A stretch of DNA of 10,162 nucleotides, taken from assembly GCA_025454075.1 (NCBI GenBank), contig JALOPD010000118.1, positions 1 through 10,162 on the forward strand, in the 5' to 3' direction. The position numbers and the translations under genes are program-made. This document shows, piece after piece, positions 7,626 to 10,162 of the stretch (within the stretch, counting starts at the first letter, position 1; every line of letters begins with the position of its first letter). The stretch comes from Desulfobacterales bacterium (GTDB lineage: Bacteria; Desulfobacterota; Desulfobacteria; Desulfobacterales; UBA2174_A). The notes below the pieces were generated by a model. It saw only the letters and a list, made by a program, of their open reading frames with translations. It had not been told where the DNA came from and searched no databases.

Positions 7626-8824
7626 CCGCTGAATCCCGTCTCCGTGCGGTAGATTTCGCGCAGCAGCTCGCGCCAGCGCTTGAACTGCTCCTCGGCCGGC
7701 CCGGTCAGCTCGTAGGTCTGTCCCTCGAATTCCACCAGGATCGGTTTCATCTCGCTGCCGAAGGTTTCGCTCAGTTCCCGAATGGACTCGGAGTGCATCT
7801 CCGCCTGCTTGGAGATGTTGAACCCGTTGACGATCACCTGGCCGCCGATGACGGCCATCCCGATTTCAAGCGGCCCGATTTCCCTCCGGCCGGCGCCCAT
7901 GGCGATGGCTCCGGCCAGCAGCAGAGCACCGCCCACCTGCCGGATGAGCGCATCGCGCTCGATCTTTTGCCGGGCCTGCTGCTCGTCCAGGTTGCTCTTG
8001 CGCCAGCTCTCGTAGGACGGCCACATCCGGGCATAGAAGCTTTCGTACTGCTGGTTGAGAGCATCCACGAAGAGATGCTCCCTTTCGCGGATCTTGAGCA
8101 GCCGCGCCATCATGGGGTCGCCTTCGGCCGGCAGCCGGTTGACGGATAGGGCGTCGCCGGGCCCCTTTTTGAGATAGCCCTCGTAGGCCTCGGGCGCAAA
8201 CCGGTCGGCGAACCTCAGCTGCGAGACGGTGCGAAGCGTCCGGGCCTCCTGAGGGGAAAGTTTCATGCGCTCTTCGGCGAGATCATTGGCGATGCGGTTG
8301 TAGAGGTCCTGGAAGGCATCCTTCTCTCCCGGTTGGAGAGCGGCGTACGAGGCGGAAGTAGCTTGGGCTTCATACGTTTTGTCCAGCCAGACCTTTCCGG
8401 CGGCGTCGCGGGCGTCGATCCGGACCTCGAGGGTTTCACCGTTGGATTCCAGAATCGTGCCTTTGACCAGAAGGTCCACGCTGTCGGTCTCGGCCGGCAG
8501 GACCCGGACGGCCCCCCATTGGCTGCTGAGCTGCAAGGTGGTTTTCAGATGATGGGGAAGGAAGTTCTGCTCGGCCTTGCGGATCTCTGCGTGGGTGCCT
8601 TCCTTGCGCGCTTTTTCCGCGGTCATCGGCTCTGATGAAAAAACGACGACGCCCACGTCCAGGAGCTGATCCTCGGGGATTTCCCGCGGGGCTTGGAGAA
8701 TGGTTGTCGGGCCGACTCTGGTCGTGGCGCAGGCCGCGGTCACCAGCGCGCAGGATAAAACAGCCAAAGCCGCAAGGAAGCGGTGCCGTTTACGGCTTGG
8801 CCCGGCTTTTCTTGTAGTCTTCAT
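7622..8824 (-). CDS. Conserved lipoprotein of unknown function
   Basis: 400 aa from the ATG at 8824. A longer in-frame version (to 8992) adds an Arg/Pro-rich stretch that is the shadow of the previous gene. The N-terminus is basic (KTTRKAGPSRKRHR), followed by a hydrophobic segment ending VTAAC, so Cys32 is the likely lipidated residue. Ala at +2 would suit the outer membrane under the E. coli rule. Residues about 50-200 form an alpha/beta region reminiscent of periplasmic lipoproteins that bind envelope machines (VDLLVKGTILESNGETLEVRI, then KVWLDKTYEAQA). Residues 245-295 are helical, 296-335 are a Gly/Ala-rich hydrophobic stretch (GGALLLAGAIAMGAG, then AVIGGQVIVNGF) like a glycine zipper, and the tail is amphipathic. 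The start overlaps the preceding gene by 35 bases; its GGAAGGAG ribosome site is unusually close to the ATG. Lipidation is inferred from the motif. Confidence 0.85.
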   Translation of the reverse strand: MKTTRKAGPSRKRHRFLAALAVLSCALVTAACATTRVGPTTILQAPREIPEDQLLDVGVVVFSSEPMTAEKARKEGTHAEIRKAEQNFLPHHLKTTLQLSSQWGAVRVLPAETDSVDLLVKGTILESNGETLEVRIDARDAAGKVWLDKTYEAQATSASYAALQPGEKDAFQDLYNRIANDLAEERMKLSPQEARTLRTVSQLRFADRFAPEAYEGYLKKGPGDALSVNRLPAEGDPMMARLLKIREREHLFVDALNQQYESFYARMWPSYESWRKSNLDEQQARQKIERDALIRQVGGALLLAGAIAMGAGRREIGPLEIGMAVIGGQVIVNGFNISKQAEMHSESIRELSETFGSEMKPILVEFEGQTYELTGPAEEQFKRWRELLREIYRTETGFSG

Positions 8825-9689
8825 ACTCCTTCCACAGCTTGGCCTTGAGCTCGGGGTCGGTCTCCTTCTCGGCGGCCTCTCGCAGCTGGCGGGCGACGAT
8901 GTCGTCATCCGGGCTCGGGGTGTAGCTGCCGGGCGGCGCCCCCGTGCCGCCCGAACCCCAGCCGCCCGCTCCCTGGCCGGCGCCGGCGGCATCGCCCGGT
9001 TTGCCGCGGCCCTCCGGTCTCTTGGCCTGATCCGTGCCGGTGCCGCCTTTTTCGCCCCCGGCCGCCTCGGTCCCGCTGCCTTCCGCCCCTGCCGTCGAGC
9101 CCTTGCCTGCCGAGGCCGCTCCCCCGCCTTTTTCCACCGCCTCTCGACCGGCCTCCGCCGCCGCTTCGGCCAGGCCCCTCATGCGTTTGGTCGAGGCGGC
9201 CTGGATAAGCCTGAGTTCCTTCAGGAGCATCTCGTCGAAGGCGGCCAGCGATTCGTTGAATTGGCGGTCCAGGGTTTTAAGACGGTCGGCGGGGTCCTCT
9301 CCCGGGCCCGGGGTCGGCGGAGTCGCACCGGGCATGGCAGGGGCGCCGGCTGACGCAGCCTGCGACCTGTCCTGGTGGGCGCTGCAGGCCGCCTCCATCT
9401 GCGCCACCAGCCTCTGGTGTTCGACCACCATCTCCTGAACCCGCGCCAGATAGGCTTCATACGCCGCCGTCACCTCGGGCGAGGCCTTGCCGGAGGCCTT
9501 GAGGGCCGCCACCTCTTCGGCGATGCGGTCGCGGGTCTGCTCGCTGAGCTTCAAGTTCTCGCGCGCCCTCTGAAGCTCGGCCGGCGTTCCGGCCGGGGGC
9601 GATGGGGCGCCCTGCGCCGAGACAGTGAGAAACAAGAAGGCCCATGCGGCGGCCATGAGGGCGATCGGTTTCAAGGCGGCTGTTTCCAC
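8790..9689 (-). CDS. Exported helical/Gly-rich protein, first gene of the operon
   Basis: 299 aa from a GTG at 9689. No start has a strong ribosome site: TTG at 9674 (weak GGAAA upstream, giving MKPIALMAAAWAFLFL) and ATG at 9656 are alternatives. All would keep a hydrophobic signal sequence ending near VSAQGA. The mature protein has a helical, likely coiled-coil part (about 37-108), a Pro-rich break, a second amphipathic helix region (131-187), a low-complexity Gly/Ala/Ser segment (188-256) and a charged C-terminal helix starting DDDIVARQLREAAEKE and ending KLWKEYEDYKK. The last segment looks like the conserved functional part, perhaps a docking helix for the lipoprotein encoded next, whose gene overlaps this one by 35 bases. 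It should be periplasmic. I recognise no named family. Confidence 0.8.
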   Translation of the reverse strand: METAALKPIALMAAAWAFLFLTVSAQGAPSPPAGTPAELQRARENLKLSEQTRDRIAEEVAALKASGKASPEVTAAYEAYLARVQEMVVEHQRLVAQMEAACSAHQDRSQAASAGAPAMPGATPPTPGPGEDPADRLKTLDRQFNESLAAFDEMLLKELRLIQAASTKRMRGLAEAAAEAGREAVEKGGGAASAGKGSTAGAEGSGTEAAGGEKGGTGTDQAKRPEGRGKPGDAAGAGQGAGGWGSGGTGAPPGSYTPSPDDDIVARQLREAAEKETDPELKAKLWKEYEDYKKSRAKP

Positions 9690-9739
9690 CAGTGCGACGT
9701 TGGGTCTAACTAATTGATTTGATGAAAATTAGCGCTACC

Positions 9740-9768
9740 AGTGTAAGGACTTAAGGCGCGGGTGTCAA
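9740..9768 (-). promoter_or_regulatory. Sigma70-type promoter for the operon
   Basis: On the minus strand a perfect -35 hexamer TTGACA (9768-9763) is followed after exactly 17 bases by TACACT (9745-9740), a 4/6 match to TATAAT. Transcription would start near 9733 and leave an A/T-rich leader of about 45 bases before the GTG at 9689. A short dyad GGTGTC (9761-9766) / GACACC (9778-9783), with arm centres 17 bp apart, overlaps the -35 and could be an operator, though it is short enough to be chance. Confidence 0.7.
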
Positions 9769-9828
9769 GCACAAGTCGACACCGGGTTTCAAAGACGATG
9801 GGTGTGGGAGAGATTTATCCGGAAACGT

Positions 9829-9863
9829 AAAGAGCCGCCTTGACCGCTTCAAGGCGGCTCTTT
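9829..9863 (-). terminator. Rho-independent terminator after tRNA-Ser(GCU)
   Basis: A perfect 15-bp stem (AAAGAGCCGCCTTGA at 9829-9843 with its complement at 9849-9863) closes a 5-base loop. Read on the minus strand the GC-rich stem ends in CUCUUU followed by ACGUUU, a U-rich tail, and the hairpin begins 8 bases after the CCA end of the tRNA. The flanking A and T runs are symmetrical, so it could also stop transcripts coming from the left. It separates the tRNA unit from the operon promoter at 9740-9768. Confidence 0.85.
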
Positions 9864-9870
9864 ATAAATT

Positions 9871-9963
9871 TGGCGGAGAGACCGGGATTCGAACCCGGGA
9901 TACCCCTTTCGGAATATACTCGCTTAGCAGGCGAGCGCCTTCGACCTACTCGGCCATCTCTCC
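9871..9963 (-). tRNA. tRNA-Ser (anticodon GCU), CCA encoded
   Basis: Reading the minus strand, the acceptor stem GGAGAGA (9963-9957) pairs with TCTCTCC before discriminator G and an encoded CCA (9873-9871). The anticodon arm CTCGC-CTGCTAA-GCGAG gives anticodon GCU, which reads AGC and AGU codons. A long variable arm (TATATTCCGAAAGGGGTA) marks a class II serine tRNA, and the T arm is CCGGG-TTCGAAT-CCCGG. It is 93 bases long and complete. Confidence 0.97.
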
Positions 9964-10073
9964 GAAAAATCCCCAAGCTTTTGTAGAAAAAGCTTTTGCC
10001 TTTTTTTTTCTTAAACCACTTTATTTTATCCTTTCCGCGGCCGCGGAAAGGATAAAATCACAAAGTGATTTTA
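9964..10073. repeat. Inter-tRNA spacer with nested palindromes
   Basis: This spacer of about 110 bases holds three inverted repeats. The first is AAGCTTTT / AAAAGCTT (9975-9982 and 9988-9995, 5-base loop). The second is a 36-base loop-less perfect palindrome centred at 10040/10041 (ATTTTATCCTTTCCGCGG and its complement, 10023-10058). The third is a 10-bp hairpin ATAAAATCAC-AAA-GTGATTTTAT (10052-10074). The second and third share the segment ATAAAAT at 10052-10058, so in single-stranded RNA or DNA they are mutually exclusive. A run of nine T lies at 10001-10009. No reading frame is visible. Confidence 0.85.
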
Positions 10074-10161
10074 TGGCGGAGGGAGTAGGATTCGAACCCA
10101 CGTCCCGTTGCCGGGAAACGGTTTTCAAGACCGCCGCTTTCGACCACTCAGCCATCCCTCC
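10074..10161 (-). tRNA. tRNA-Ser (anticodon UGA), CCA encoded
   Basis: On the minus strand GGAGGGA (10161-10155) pairs with TCCCTCC, followed by discriminator G and an encoded CCA (10076-10074). The anticodon loop CTTGAAA in GCGGT-CTTGAAA-ACCGT gives anticodon UGA, reading UCN codons, chiefly UCA. The long variable arm (TTCCCGGCAACGGGA) confirms a class II serine tRNA, and the T arm carries GGTTCGAATCC. It is complete in the window. It may be cotranscribed with the GCU tRNA 110 bases downstream. Confidence 0.97.
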
Positions 10162-10162
10162 G

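Noticed and set aside
9670..9685. Near copy (15/16) of the terminator right arm (9848-9863) inside the first gene's signal-peptide codons
   Set aside because: The sequence is short and GC-rich with no matching left arm, so no hairpin forms; likely chance.

Overview
The window is GC-rich (roughly two-thirds by eye) and reads almost entirely on the minus strand. The bacterium is Gram-negative: there is an inner-membrane ExbB/TolQ-type channel protein, several exported proteins and an apparent lipoprotein. High GC, AAGG-type ribosome sites, CCA-encoding tRNA genes and GGGTTC-rich intergenic repeats fit a Desulfobacterota ('deltaproteobacterial') or similar proteobacterial genome, but that assignment is inference.

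Layout in transcription order (right to left). Two complete tRNA-Ser genes (UGA at 10074-10161, GCU at 9871-9963) are separated by about 110 bases rich in palindromes. A perfect hairpin terminator (9829-9863) follows the second tRNA. A good sigma70-type promoter (TTGACA, 17 bp, TACACT; 9740-9768) then starts what looks like one long operon of nine co-directional genes: (1) an exported helical, Gly-rich protein; (2) a 400-aa lipoprotein; (3) a membrane-anchored TPR protein with a PEGA-like C-terminus; (4) a membrane-anchored protein with PEGA repeats and a formylglycine-generating-enzyme (FGE/SUMF1) fold; (5) a 101-aa exported Pro-rich protein; (6) a four-TM MotA/TolQ/ExbB channel subunit; (7) an Hsp70-like domain fused to an FHA-like domain; (8) an ExbD/TolR-like membrane anchor fused to a von Willebrand A (VWA) domain; (9) a paralogue of the gene-8 anchor, cut by the window edge. 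Several junctions overlap (4 bp at 7622-7625, 11 bp at 1443-1453, 4 bp at 368-371, 35 bp at 8790-8824), which suggests translational coupling.

Taken together this looks like an undescribed envelope-spanning machine. A proton-driven stator of the ExbB/ExbD type would carry VWA domains in the periplasm in place of the usual peptidoglycan-binding or TonB-binding part. A cytoplasmic pseudo-Hsp70/FHA protein would be its regulator. PEGA, TPR and apparently non-catalytic FGE domains would form the periplasmic scaffold, and a lipoprotein would sit at the outer membrane. The domain calls come from visible motifs; the assembled machine is inference. Long imperfect or perfect inverted repeats sit between genes 4/5 and genes 6/7 and may tune relative expression inside the operon.
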